Source of the DNA: Saprospiraceae bacterium
GTDB taxonomy: Bacteria > Bacteroidota > Bacteroidia > Chitinophagales > Saprospiraceae
Assembly (NCBI GenBank): GCA_025056735.1
Contig: JANWVR010000097.1
Location: forward strand, 1 to 59,565
Direction of reading: 5' to 3'
Length of the DNA: 59,565 nucleotides
Shown here: piece by piece, positions 23,139-32,034 of the stretch
Layout of the letters: each line of letters opens with the position of its first letter
How positions within the stretch are numbered: the stretch's first letter is position 1
Position numbers and translations under genes: made by a program
The notes under the pieces: generated by a model
Database searches by the model: none
The model's input: only the letters and a program-made list of their open reading frames with translations
Told to the model about the DNA's origin: nothing

Positions 23139-24347
23139 TCACCAGGCCTGCATGCGATGCGGATAGCGCGTCAGGTATAGCCCGCGAATGTGGCTGCTCA
23201 TCCGTTCGCGCAAGGCGTCAATGCCTTCGCGCGTCAGTGCAGAAATGAACACCCCCTCGCCGTAGGTGTGCTGCAGGCGTTCGGCCAGTTCGCGTTCCAA
23301 CTCGCGCCGCGTTTGGGCGTCCAACAGCGCGTCGAAGTAGCGCTCTCGATACAGGTCTATTTTGTTGTAGACCATGATCGTCGTCTTTTCTGCCGCCCCC
23401 AATTCGGCCAGCGTCTGCTGCACCGTGCGGATATGGTCTTCAAATTGCGGGTGTGCCACATCCACGACGTGCAACAGCAGGTCGCTTTCGCGCACTTCGT
23501 CTAAAGTGCTTTTGAAGCTTTCCACTAAGTGGTGCGGCAATTTGCGGATAAAACCTACCGTGTCAGACAGCAGGAAAGGCATTTGCCCAAAAACCACCTT
23601 GCGCACGGTGGTGTCTAAGGTGGCAAACAGCCGGTCTTCGGCCAGCACTTCGGATTTGCTTAGCAGGTTCATCAGGGTGCTCTTGCCGGCATTGGTGTAG
23701 CCCACTAAGGCGACGCGCACCCATTCGCCGCGGGTTTTTCGCTGGGTCTGGGCCTGTCGGTCTATTTCGCGCAGCTTTTGCTCCAGCGCTTTGATGCGTT
23801 GCTGCACCAATCGGCGGTCGGTCTCTATCTGCGTTTCACCCGGGCCGCGCATGCCTATGCCACCGCGCTGTCGTTCTAAGTGCGTCCACAAACCGCGCAG
23901 TCGCGGCAAGAGGTATTTCATCTGGGCCAGTTCAACCTGCGCTTTAGCCTGCGCCGTTTGCGCCCGACGCGCGAAAATATCTAAGATGAGCGACGAGCGA
24001 TCCACGATCTTGACCTTTAGCGCTTCCTCTAAGTTGTTGGTTTGCTTGCCAGTGAGGTCATCGTCGAAGATGACCATATTCACCTCCGGATGGCGCTCTA
24101 AGTAGAGGCGAATCTCCTCCACCTTGCCTTTGCCGATGAAAGTGCGGTGGTCGGGATGCTCCAACCGCTGCGTGAAACGCCGCACCGTATGCGCGCCTGC
24201 CGTCAGGGCCAGGAATTCCAACTCGTCCAAATATTCTTGCGCTTGCGTCTCGCTCACTTGAGGCGTTATCAGGCCCACTAAGACGGCATATTCCTCCTGG
24301 ATAGTCCATTGGTCCGTCTTTTCGCCCAGCGTCCATTCTTTGGCCAT
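23139..24347 (-). CDS. hflX: Ribosome-associated GTPase HflX
   Basis: A 402-residue TRAFAC GTPase. The N-terminal HflX domain is recognisable by FIGKGKVEEI and VIFDDDLTGKQTNNLEEAL, followed by DRSSLILDIFARRAQTAQAKAQVELAQMKYLLPRLRGLW and GGIGMRGPGETQIETDRR. The G domain has P-loop GYTNAGKST, switch region LFATLDTT, DTVGFI and NKID. HflX binds the 50S subunit and splits stalled ribosomes after stress. The start at 24347 gives the normal length, with a -7 box about 20 bases upstream. It is convergent with the carboxyltransferase gene. Confidence 0.95.
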   Translation of the reverse strand: MAKEWTLGEKTDQWTIQEEYAVLVGLITPQVSETQAQEYLDELEFLALTAGAHTVRRFTQRLEHPDHRTFIGKGKVEEIRLYLERHPEVNMVIFDDDLTGKQTNNLEEALKVKIVDRSSLILDIFARRAQTAQAKAQVELAQMKYLLPRLRGLWTHLERQRGGIGMRGPGETQIETDRRLVQQRIKALEQKLREIDRQAQTQRKTRGEWVRVALVGYTNAGKSTLMNLLSKSEVLAEDRLFATLDTTVRKVVFGQMPFLLSDTVGFIRKLPHHLVESFKSTLDEVRESDLLLHVVDVAHPQFEDHIRTVQQTLAELGAAEKTTIMVYNKIDLYRERYFDALLDAQTRRELERELAERLQHTYGEGVFISALTREGIDALRERMSSHIRGLYLTRYPHRMQAW

Positions 24348-25011
24348 GCGTTTGCGTGTTTTTAAACAAAGGTAAGTAACGTAGAGCCAGGTCGTAAAAA
24401 TTTTATAATCCTAAGCTACGGCAAATGTAGTTATTAACAGCCCTCAGGCAAGCCCCCTCAACCACAGCAACATCCATCTATTTCTTTCTTTGCAAACCGT
24501 CGAGGGGGCGGCACAATCTTCATTTCCAAACGCCCAAGATGCCGAAGAGCACAGGAAAAAAATGAGCCTTTATACGGCCTTTTGCAGTTTTTCTAATTTT
24601 TAATCGCCGATGATAGGCATTTATTTTCGGTTTTCAATAAGAAGAGTTAGAAAATATACAGGGCTTTATGAGAGGAGCCTTCCCATTTTTGCGTAACATC
24701 AGCGGGTGGGCATTCCGTTTTTCACTTTTAGATAGAAAGGCGAAGTTGGCGGAGAAGAGATAGAGGCCTGTGGTGATACATTTTTTTTGGAGCAGATAAA
24801 AGGTTGTGATGAAAAATTATATCCTTGTAAATGAGTTGATTAAGATGATGGTGGTCGAAAAAATCGCGTTAATGATGCGCGCAATTTTGCGTTGTCTATT
24901 ATTTTTGGCCTCGGTTTTGTGGAGGCGCGAAAATTTCATCCGACAACCGGCTTCCGCGCTCCTCAGTACCGCTTCTGGAACCACATTTTTTAATCTTTTC
25001 AACGAACGCTT
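24348..25011. other. 664-bp intergenic region, AT-rich, no gene seen
   Basis: The longest gap in the window, lying between divergent hflX and rpoN. The half nearest hflX carries the hflX -7 box; the rest is clearly more AT-rich than the flanking genes, with runs of T and A. Only tiny reading frames (31 codons or fewer, or overlapping the rpoN start region) occur, none with recognisable content. It may hold the rpoN leader or a small RNA, but nothing can be named. Confidence 0.6.
24367..24374 (-). promoter_or_regulatory. -7 promoter element TACCTTTG upstream of hflX
   Basis: On the minus strand TACCTTTG lies 19 bases before the hflX ATG. No TTG is seen at the expected -33 position. Confidence 0.5.
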
Positions 25012-26619
25012 ATGGCTGTTGCTACCAAGCAAGTTATTACCCAAACGGTGAAAACTGTTCTGTCTCCTCAGCAGATTCAGACGATGAAGCTGCTGCAAAT
25101 CCCAACAAGCGAGCTTGATCAGCGCATTCAAGAAGAGCTCGAGGTCAATCCAGCCTTAGAGAGAGAGGACGATGAGCGGGAAGCATCTGTGGACATAGAA
25201 CTAGAAGATAGCTTTGGAGACAACGAGGCAGATGTGGATACCGACAGTGTGGAAAGCGAGTTAGAGACGCTGGAGCGGGAAACCAGTGAAGAGTATGCCG
25301 ACGAGGAGACCGAACCACTCGCGGATGAAAACTCCACCATAGACGACGAATTCATGAGTATCTTCGTAGAGGATGACCCCAATACCTACGGTGCTCATGG
25401 CGGGGATTACGATCATTCGGAAGAAGAGAAAATCATCCCAATTAAATTTGAGAAAACTTTCCATGAATATCTGGAGGAGCAGCTCGGCCTTCAAAAATTG
25501 GATAGCGAACGCGAGCGGATCATCGCCTTGCAAATTATCGGCTCTATTGACGACGACGGTTATTTGCGCCGCGACTTAGATGCCATGGCCAGCGACCTGC
25601 TGTTCAGCCAAAACATCCACACGACGCGAGAGGAGTTAGAGGCAATCCTGCACATCATCCAACAATTTGACCCGCCTGGCATCGGCGCCCGAGACCTGCG
25701 CGAATGCTTGCTCATCCAACTCAGACATAAACTGCACTCTGAGCAAGATGCCCCATCGGCAAAAGAAAAGCAGGCCATTCAGGCTGCCATTAAAATTCTC
25801 GAGGCCCATTTCGAGGAGTTTTCCAAGAAACACTACGCTAAACTGGCTCGCTACTTAGGCATCAGTGAAGAAGACTTGAAGCCCATCATTGCTGAAGTGC
25901 TCAAGCTCAACCCCAAGCCTGCCAGTAGCTTTTCTTCGGGCGGCGAAATTGTGCACAACTACATCGTCCCCGATTTCATCGTTACCAACCGCGACGGTGA
26001 GCTTGAACTCTCGCTAAATGCTCGGAATGCTCCGGAACTGCGCATCAGCGACCACTATCGCGAGATGCTGCGCGCTTTCCACCACCAAAACGGTAACGGC
26101 AAACACCTGTCCAAACAACACAAGGATGCCTTCCTCTTTATCAAGCAAAAGATAGATAGCGCTCGCTGGTTTATTGACGCCATCAAGCAGCGCCAGCAAA
26201 CCATGATGCTTACCATGGACGCTATCCTTCGTCATCAGCGCGACTATTTTATGACGGGTGATGAGAAGCGGATACGCCCGATGATCCTGAAAGACATCGC
26301 TGACGCTACCGGCTTAGACATCTCTACCGTATCGCGCGTGGCCAACTCTAAATACGTACAGACCGAATTTGGTACCAAGCGCTTGAAAGACTTCTTTTCC
26401 GAAAGCCTTCAGACCCAGGAGGGCGACGAAGTCTCTACGCTGGAGGTGAAAAAAATCCTCTCCGAACTCATCTCCCAAGAAAGCAAGCAGCGCCCGCTAT
26501 CGGATGAGAAACTCAAGGAAATTCTGCTCAAGAAAGGCTACAATATTGCCCGGCGCACCGTGGCCAAGTATCGCGAACAGTTGGGCATCCCGGTGGCGCG
26601 TCTGCGCAAAGAGCTTTGA
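25012..26619 (+). CDS. rpoN: RNA polymerase sigma-54 factor
   Basis: A 535-residue sigma-54. Region I is the Gln/Leu-rich N-terminus (LSPQQIQTMKLLQIPTSELDQRIQEELEVNPALE). Region II is unusually acidic and long, about residues 50-125, with many Asp/Glu. The core-binding region follows (YLEEQLGLQKL onward). The C-terminal DNA-binding part ends with the RpoN box ARRTVAKYRE (513-522), which reads -24 promoter elements. It needs AAA+ activators, none of which are encoded in the window. dapD begins 2 bases past the stop codon, so the two are almost certainly co-transcribed. Confidence 0.95.
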   Translation: MAVATKQVITQTVKTVLSPQQIQTMKLLQIPTSELDQRIQEELEVNPALEREDDEREASVDIELEDSFGDNEADVDTDSVESELETLERETSEEYADEETEPLADENSTIDDEFMSIFVEDDPNTYGAHGGDYDHSEEEKIIPIKFEKTFHEYLEEQLGLQKLDSERERIIALQIIGSIDDDGYLRRDLDAMASDLLFSQNIHTTREELEAILHIIQQFDPPGIGARDLRECLLIQLRHKLHSEQDAPSAKEKQAIQAAIKILEAHFEEFSKKHYAKLARYLGISEEDLKPIIAEVLKLNPKPASSFSSGGEIVHNYIVPDFIVTNRDGELELSLNARNAPELRISDHYREMLRAFHHQNGNGKHLSKQHKDAFLFIKQKIDSARWFIDAIKQRQQTMMLTMDAILRHQRDYFMTGDEKRIRPMILKDIADATGLDISTVSRVANSKYVQTEFGTKRLKDFFSESLQTQEGDEVSTLEVKKILSELISQESKQRPLSDEKLKEILLKKGYNIARRTVAKYREQLGIPVARLRKEL

Positions 26620-26621
26620 AC

Positions 26622-27443
26622 ATGATAGACCAACTTCGAGTGCTGGTCGAGGCCGCTTGGGACGATCGCTCCCGCCTGGCTCAGCCGGAAACCCAGCAGG
26701 CCATACGGGAGGTGATTGATCTGCTCGACCAGGGTGCCTTGCGCGTGGCTGAACCTCAGCCCAACGGTGAGTGGCTCACGCACGAATGGGTCAAGAAGGC
26801 TGTCATCCTGTACTTTCCCATCCAGGAGATGCACACCATCGAGGTGGGGCCCTTTGAGTACCACGATAAAATTCCGCTGAAGAAGGGCTTTGCCCGCCAG
26901 GGCGTGCGCGTTGTCCCTCAGGCGCTGGCGCGCTACGGCGCGTACATCGAGCGCGGCGCTATTCTGATGCCCTCTTATGTCAACATCGGCGCATGGGTGG
27001 GCGCAGGCACGATGGTAGACACCTGGGCTACCGTGGGCTCATGTGCACAAATTGGGCGCAATGTGCACTTGGCCGGTGGGGTTGGCATCGGGGGGGTTCT
27101 GGAGCCGCCACAAGCGCGGCCCACCATCATTGAGGACGATTGCTTCATCGGCTCGCGCTGTATTGTCGTCGAGGGCGTCCACGTCGAACGCGAAGCTGTT
27201 CTGGGCGCCAACGTCGTGCTCACGCAAAGCACGCACATCATAGACGTTACCGGCCCTGAGCCCGTCCGCTATACCGGGCGAGTGCCCGCGCGCTCGGTCG
27301 TTATCCCGGGCAGCTATACGCGCCAGTTTCCGGCAGGTACCTATCAGGTCTCGTGCGCCCTCATCATCGGTCAGCGCAAGGAAAGCACCGACAAAAAAGT
27401 TTCCCTCAACGATGCTTTACGCGACTACCAGGTCGCCGGTTAG
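26622..27443 (+). CDS. dapD: 2,3,4,5-tetrahydropyridine-2,6-dicarboxylate N-succinyltransferase
   Basis: A 273-residue left-handed beta-helix acyltransferase of the lysine/diaminopimelate pathway; it transfers succinyl from succinyl-CoA to tetrahydrodipicolinate. The N-terminal helical domain (MIDQLRVLVEAAWDDRS) and the hexapeptide-repeat core are complete: GAYIERGAILMPSYVNIGAWVGAGTMVDTWATVGSCAQIGRNVHLAGGVGIGGVLEPP, then VVIPGSYTRQFPAGTYQVSCALIIG. The preferred start is ATG 26622; a TTG six bases earlier would overlap the rpoN stop. It is followed 14 bases later by the RDD protein gene, making an rpoN-dapD-RDD operon. Confidence 0.95.
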   Translation: MIDQLRVLVEAAWDDRSRLAQPETQQAIREVIDLLDQGALRVAEPQPNGEWLTHEWVKKAVILYFPIQEMHTIEVGPFEYHDKIPLKKGFARQGVRVVPQALARYGAYIERGAILMPSYVNIGAWVGAGTMVDTWATVGSCAQIGRNVHLAGGVGIGGVLEPPQARPTIIEDDCFIGSRCIVVEGVHVEREAVLGANVVLTQSTHIIDVTGPEPVRYTGRVPARSVVIPGSYTRQFPAGTYQVSCALIIGQRKESTDKKVSLNDALRDYQVAG

Positions 27444-27457
27444 TTCCCTTTCTCAGT

Positions 27458-28195
27458 GTGAAAACCATCGAAATTCCCACGCTGCAAAACATCGTCGTGC
27501 AGTACGAGCAGGCTACTGCCCTGAGCCGCCTTGTGGCGGGCCTGTTAGATCTGTTCTTAGTCAGCTTGGGTTGGCTTGCGCTTTACATGGCCCTCCTTTT
27601 TACGGATGTTCTGAATTTTTTGGCCTCTGTCCCTGTCGCGATATTTTCCTGGATGCTGCTTTACCTGCTTTACCACGTCATCTGTGATGTGTGGAATATC
27701 GGCCAGACGCCCGGAAAGAGCGTCATAGGCATTCAAACGGTTCGTTTAGACGGACGCCCCTTGCGCTGGAGCGATGCTTTCCTACGAGCTCTGCTGCTGT
27801 TGGTGGACGGCCTCTTCTCGTTTAGCTTCTTAGGTGTCCTGCTCATTCAAACAAACCCGCGCAGCCAGCGCCTGGGCGATATGGCAGCCCATACTACCGT
27901 GATCAATACGCGCAGCACCCGGTCTGTTAGCCTGAGTAGCGTGCTCGATATTTGCACTGCTGATAATCACGCCGTTACCTACCCGCAAGTGTGCCAGCTA
28001 AGCGAGTCCGATATGCTGCTTGTCAGGGCCGTACTCCTGCGCTGGAAGCAATATCCCAACCCAGCCCATCAGCAAACTGCGCTGCGTCTGGCCGAACGAT
28101 TAGCCCACCTTCTGAAGGTTTCGCCGCCCAAGAGCACAGATACTTACGAATTTTTGGAGACCCTTTTGCGCGACTATATTGTGCTGACGCGCTGA
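27458..28195 (+). CDS. RDD family membrane protein
   Basis: A 245-residue protein with an RDD-type membrane domain: RLVAGLLDLFLVSLGWLALYM, a second helix (FLASVPVAIFSWMLLYLLYHVI), the NIGQTPGKSVIGIQTVRLDG loop and a third helix before QRLGDMAAHTTVI. The last 90 residues are soluble. The proposed start is GTG 27458 (VKTIEIPTLQNIVVQYE), since no ATG fits between the dapD stop and the conserved N-terminal sequence; Bacteroidota relatives begin the same way. The function is unknown, with transport or membrane stress roles proposed for some RDD proteins. It is the third gene after rpoN and dapD. Confidence 0.8.
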   Translation: MKTIEIPTLQNIVVQYEQATALSRLVAGLLDLFLVSLGWLALYMALLFTDVLNFLASVPVAIFSWMLLYLLYHVICDVWNIGQTPGKSVIGIQTVRLDGRPLRWSDAFLRALLLLVDGLFSFSFLGVLLIQTNPRSQRLGDMAAHTTVINTRSTRSVSLSSVLDICTADNHAVTYPQVCQLSESDMLLVRAVLLRWKQYPNPAHQQTALRLAERLAHLLKVSPPKSTDTYEFLETLLRDYIVLTR

Positions 28196-28243
28196 ACTAC
28201 GCCAAGCGGCTAATCTTTATCCGGTGTTTGCTGTTGTTAGGAT

Positions 28244-28459
28244 ATGTTGTTCAAATGGCTCTTTACGCTCTTAGCCATTGCCTGGCTGTGGTTCGTCTGG
28301 AGGCGATACTTTGCTGCGCCGACAGAGCTGCCTGGAGCATCTGAGTTGCCACCCCCACCCTCCGAGCCTGAGCCTGCGCCAACACCCGAGCCCAGCGTCC
28401 ACATACAGCCGCGCGACGATGTTGGCGAATACATTGACTACGAAGAAGTTAAGGATTGA
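28244..28459 (+). CDS. Small membrane protein with DUF4834-like C-terminal motif
   Basis: A 71-residue protein with one N-terminal membrane helix (MLFKWLFTLLAIAWLWFVW), a Pro/Glu-rich linker (PPPPSEPEPAPTPEPS) and the tail VGEYIDYEEVKD. The tail matches the short acidic motif closing DUF4834-type Bacteroidota proteins, and a second copy of the motif (EGEYIDFEEIES) occurs at 44104-44586. The function is unknown. Its last 11 bases overlap the 3' end of the convergent uvrC gene, so the two messages share complementary ends. Confidence 0.7.
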   Translation: MLFKWLFTLLAIAWLWFVWRRYFAAPTELPGASELPPPPSEPEPAPTPEPSVHIQPRDDVGEYIDYEEVKD

Positions 28460-30278
28460 CCTTCTCCTCTGCCGAAGGCGCGGCGGCAAAGTACTGGGCC
28501 ACTCGCATAGCTACAGCCTTACCAGCCACCTGCGCCATTTCCTCCACCGATGCCTGGCGCAAACGCGCTACGGAGCCAAAATGCTGCAACAGCTTTTCCG
28601 CCGATTTAGGTCCAATGCCCGGTATCTCCGTTAGCTCTGTGTGCAAAAACGCCTTGCTGCGCTTAGCGCGATGAAACGATATGGCAAACCGGTGCGCCTC
28701 GTTGCGCGCCTGTTGGATAAGTCGCAGCGACTCCGATTTTTTGTTCAAATGTAACGGAACAGGGTCGTCGGGGAAGTAAATCTCTTCTAACCGCTTGGCG
28801 ATGCCAATAACAGTCATCTTGCCTTCCAAACCCAAAGCGCGCAGACTTTTCATGGCAGCACTCAATTGGCCCTTGCCACCGTCAATAATGACGAGTTGAG
28901 GCAGTGATTGCCCTTCGGCCAGCAAGCGTTTGTAGCGCCGATAAACGACCTCCTCCATGGAGGCAAAGTCGTTAGGGCCTTCTACGGTCTTCACATGATA
29001 ATGCCGGTAGTCGCGTCGGGCGGGTTTACCGTTTCGGAACACCACACAACTCGACACTGGATTGCTTCCCTGGAGGTTAGAGTTATCAAAGCACTCGATG
29101 TGCATGGGCAGTTCCTTCATATGCAGGTCGGCTTTGAGCACATTCAGCACGCGCTCAGCTTGTGTCTGGCGATTAGTGCGGTTGATGGCCGCCCGGCGCT
29201 GCTGCAGCTGGTATTGGCGCGCATTCCACTCCGACAGATCGAGCAATTTCTTTTTGTCGCCAATCTTGGGTACCGTAACCGTTACCCCTTCTGGGACCAC
29301 CACTGGGAAGGGCACAATGACTTCTGGCGCCTCGCTGCCCATTTTCAGCCGCAGCGCCTCTATCGCATACGAGAGCAACGTGCTGGGGTCTTCGTCTAAG
29401 TTCTTCGTTAGCGTCAGGGTGTAAGTGTTGATAATGGCGCCATTCACCACGCGCAGACAATGAACGTAAGCCTCCTGCTCGTCGGCAACCAAGGAAAACA
29501 CGTCCACGTCGCGGATATTAGGGTTCACGACCGTGCTCTTGCCCTGGTAATCCTCAAACAGAGCGAGTTTTTCCTTCACCTCCTGTGCCTGCTCGAACTG
29601 CAGGTTTTCTGCATACCGCTGCATTTCCTCCCGGAGGTGTGCCTTCACCGAGGCGAAGTTGCCGCGCAGAATATTCTTGATTTGCTCAATCTTGCGCTGG
29701 TAGGCTTCCTCGCTTTCGTAGCCCACGCAGGGCGCCGCGCAGTTTTTAATGTGGTATTCCAAACAGGGCTTGAACTTCCCACGCGAAATATTGTGTTCCG
29801 ACAGGTTCAGCGAACAGGTGCGCAGCTGAAACAGCCGGCGTATCAGGTCGGTTATCTGGTCCACACGCCCTTTGTGCAGGTAAGGGCCAAAATACGTAGA
29901 GCCATCCCGAACGACCCGCCGCGTAACAAATACGCGCGGAAACCGCTCCGCCTTAATGCAGATGTACGCCAGCGGCGACTTTTCGTCCTTCAGCATGACG
30001 TTGTACCGCGGCTGATGCTTCTTAATGAGCGTGTTCTCCAACAGCAGCGCGTCGGTCTCCGTCTCCACTACCGTAAACTCAATGCGCTCAGCATGGCGCA
30101 CCAATGCTTTTGTCTTGGCCGACTGGTGCTTCTTATCGCCAAAATACGAAGCCAGCCGGTTGCGCAAATTCTTGGCCTTACCTACGTATAAGATGACGCC
30201 CTCCTCGTCCAGAAACCGATAAACCCCCGCCTCCGGCGGAATGGTAGGAAAGAAGTCCTTGAATTGCTCGGTAGTCAT
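28449..30278 (-). CDS. uvrC: Excinuclease ABC subunit C
   Basis: A 609-residue nucleotide-excision-repair nuclease that makes the 3' and 5' incisions with UvrAB. It has the N-terminal GIY-YIG nuclease (GVYRFLDEEGVILYVGKAKNLRNRLASYF), the UVR domain that binds UvrB (REEMQRYAENLQFEQAQEVKEKLALFE), the RNase H-like second nuclease region (HIECFDNSNLQGSNPVSSCVVFRNGKP with VIDGGKGQLSAA) and two helix-hairpin-helix motifs at the C-terminus (IPGIGPKSAEKLLQHFGS). ATG 30278 is used; a TTG 12 bases earlier is also in frame. An 18-bp perfect palindrome sits just upstream. Confidence 0.95.
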   Translation of the reverse strand: MTTEQFKDFFPTIPPEAGVYRFLDEEGVILYVGKAKNLRNRLASYFGDKKHQSAKTKALVRHAERIEFTVVETETDALLLENTLIKKHQPRYNVMLKDEKSPLAYICIKAERFPRVFVTRRVVRDGSTYFGPYLHKGRVDQITDLIRRLFQLRTCSLNLSEHNISRGKFKPCLEYHIKNCAAPCVGYESEEAYQRKIEQIKNILRGNFASVKAHLREEMQRYAENLQFEQAQEVKEKLALFEDYQGKSTVVNPNIRDVDVFSLVADEQEAYVHCLRVVNGAIINTYTLTLTKNLDEDPSTLLSYAIEALRLKMGSEAPEVIVPFPVVVPEGVTVTVPKIGDKKKLLDLSEWNARQYQLQQRRAAINRTNRQTQAERVLNVLKADLHMKELPMHIECFDNSNLQGSNPVSSCVVFRNGKPARRDYRHYHVKTVEGPNDFASMEEVVYRRYKRLLAEGQSLPQLVIIDGGKGQLSAAMKSLRALGLEGKMTVIGIAKRLEEIYFPDDPVPLHLNKKSESLRLIQQARNEAHRFAISFHRAKRSKAFLHTELTEIPGIGPKSAEKLLQHFGSVARLRQASVEEMAQVAGKAVAMRVAQYFAAAPSAEEKVNP

Positions 30279-30284
30279 AGTAGC

Positions 30285-30302
30285 GGCCAAACTTGTTTGG
30301 CC
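30285..30302. promoter_or_regulatory. 18-bp perfect palindrome upstream of uvrC
   Basis: GGCCAAACTTGTTTGGCC is fully self-complementary (8-bp arms plus central TT/AA-type step) and ends 6 bases before the uvrC ATG. It could be a repressor or activator site or a hairpin near the ribosome-binding region. No -7 box was found between it and the gene. Confidence 0.4.
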
Positions 30303-30442
30303 CGGAAATTAAATGAGAAGTGAGAAGTGAAAAATGGTCTTTATGCCTTCCTGTCTTTTTAATGGCGAAGGCTGATTCGCTGAACGCCTCTGCAACAGCT
30401 GTGTTGAAGTAGACTCCCGCCTCCGCGTTTGTGTCGAGGAAA

Positions 30443-31153
30443 TTAAAACAGCAAATCCCCCAGGACATGTTTTGAAATGCGCGGCTGTGGCACCCACTCG
30501 CCTGTTTTCCAGATCATGCGCTCAAGATTGTAGAAGTTCAGTTTGTAATCAAACTGCGAGGGCACGTCGTAGCAGTAGCCGTGGTAGTAATACTTTTTCC
30601 CTAAGCGCCGCGCTAAATCCATTTCGAGCAGCATGGTGTAATACCCTGGCCGATAGTGCCCAAAATCAGGGTCGAAGAAGCAGTATGTCGCAGAGACGGC
30701 CTTATGGCCCAAGTGCATGTAGCTGCAAGCGAAGAGGCGGCCCTGATCATAGACGCACAGTTCTATTCCGGGTACGGGTATGGTCGGGTCTGGGTGGAGG
30801 AAACTAAGGATAGACTCTGGAGCTGCCGCGCTAAAACGGCGGGTGTGCTTCAGGAAAAGGGCCTGTTTTTCTTCGGTTAGATTGATAGCGCTAGTGCGCA
30901 CCTCTAAGTGGGCATTTCGGCGCAAGAGTTTGCGCTGGCTGCGCGAGAGCAACGGCGGGTAATCCAACCGAATGCGCAGTGGAAGCGTCCGGCACAGCTC
31001 CTCGCGGTTGATGCCGTAGCTGTGTCGAACCATCGAGAAACCCAAGAGCCGCCATCCCTTGTCCAGCAAATCGTCGAAATGAGCCAACGACATCGGCTGG
31101 ATGTTCAGGCGCTCGTCAATAATTCCCTCCAGAAAAACCCGGTGCGTGCGCAT
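30443..31153 (-). CDS. Arginyl/aminoacyl-tRNA-protein transferase-like (ATE C-terminal domain only)
   Basis: A 236-residue protein with the conserved core of ATE/Bpt-type aminoacyl-tRNA-protein transferases: FDPDFGHYRPGYYTMLLEMDLARRLGKKYYYHGYCYDVPSQFDYKLNF. This GNAT-fold domain transfers an amino acid from aminoacyl-tRNA to the N-terminus of a protein and marks it for degradation. The N-terminal zinc/Cys domain of classical ATE is absent. ATG 31153 is chosen; an in-frame start at 31219 would add a basic, unconserved segment. The closest biological role may be an N-degron pathway, but a plain acyltransferase cannot be excluded. Confidence 0.7.
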   Translation of the reverse strand: MRTHRVFLEGIIDERLNIQPMSLAHFDDLLDKGWRLLGFSMVRHSYGINREELCRTLPLRIRLDYPPLLSRSQRKLLRRNAHLEVRTSAINLTEEKQALFLKHTRRFSAAAPESILSFLHPDPTIPVPGIELCVYDQGRLFACSYMHLGHKAVSATYCFFDPDFGHYRPGYYTMLLEMDLARRLGKKYYYHGYCYDVPSQFDYKLNFYNLERMIWKTGEWVPQPRISKHVLGDLLF

Positions 31154-31270
31154 GATTTTTCTTGCAATGGCATTTTTTCTCCCACAAGTCTTTTTCGCTG
31201 CAAAGACGCCAAAGCACACGGGGAGAATTATTGTGTGTGGGCATCCCCTTCTCGCGTCCTGGCCGACCGC

Positions 31271-31642
31271 TTATTCCGCTCTCAGCTCGCGCTCTACCTC
31301 TTCCATCATGACGTAATCTATCGCCTCGTTCAGCGTCGGAATAAGCACCAACACCGAGTCTAAACGCGAAATCTCAATCAGCTTGGATACTGATGGGTGC
31401 AGTTGGCCGGCAATCACATAGGCACCGGTCTCCTTCCATAGCCGGTTGCCTGTCAGAATGGCGCTTAACCCGCTCGAGTCTACAAAGGTAACCTGCGACA
31501 AATCCAAGATCAGATTGCGCGTGCCTTCATTCAGCAAGAAGATCAACTCGCTCTTTAATTTAGGAGCAATGAGCGAGTCTAATGTAGGTTCCTCCAGCGT
31601 CACTATCGTGTAGTGCTCTTGTTTGTCTATCTTGTATTTCAT
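31271..31642 (-). CDS. STAS-domain protein (anti-sigma factor antagonist-like)
   Basis: A 123-residue single STAS domain. The strand-helix pattern is clear and the phosphorylatable serine loop reads FVDSSGLSAIL (residues about 53-63), as in SpoIIAA/RsbV-type antagonists. Such proteins bind a partner kinase (RsbW-like) or act in a phospho-switch; no kinase or phosphatase is encoded nearby, so the partner is unknown. The last residues are acidic (MMEEVERELRAE). It stands alone on the minus strand, 117 bases upstream of the ATE-like gene. Confidence 0.85.
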   Translation of the reverse strand: MKYKIDKQEHYTIVTLEEPTLDSLIAPKLKSELIFLLNEGTRNLILDLSQVTFVDSSGLSAILTGNRLWKETGAYVIAGQLHPSVSKLIEISRLDSVLVLIPTLNEAIDYVMMEEVERELRAE

Positions 31643-32034
31643 GACAAACTGATTTTCAATTTTTAATGAAAAAGTGAAGCGGCGCCCTGCACCATCTTAA
31701 CTCGGAATGCCAGGACAAAAGTAGGCATGCCTTTCGGTACTTCCACACGCTGCCCAATGCTTTTTTCTTGCGAAGGCCTCTCTCCTTAAATCCGGCTACT
31801 GAAAAAGGAGAGAAGGCATCGAAAGGCCCTTGAAACCCGAGCCAGGATTGTGTCCATGCCTGCTCAGACCGCTCATATGCCTGGCCAGAGACGTCGGCAG
31901 GAAGTAACTTTTCTTGGGCGTGCTCTTGGTTTGCTCCCTACAACCCGCATAAAACGTCCCTAAAATAGACGTGCTCATCCCTTTCCGTCCTCGGCAACGC
32001 TTAGAGGTTGCGTGCTTTGCGCAAAAAGACAGTT
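31643..32034. other. 392-bp intergenic region
   Basis: This lies between the minus-strand STAS gene and the plus-strand HEEYH protein. On the minus strand TACTTTTG (31716-31723) could be a -7 box for the STAS gene, without a matching -33. The rest shows no convincing gene or RNA. Confidence 0.5.

Noticed and set aside
24806-25051. An 81-codon reading frame in the gap before rpoN
   Set aside because: It overlaps the rpoN start in another frame, has no homology I recognise and no promoter; it looks accidental.
28271-28489. A reading frame antisense to the small DUF4834-like gene
   Set aside because: It is a shadow frame; the plus-strand frame has the membrane helix and the conserved GEYIDYEEV tail.
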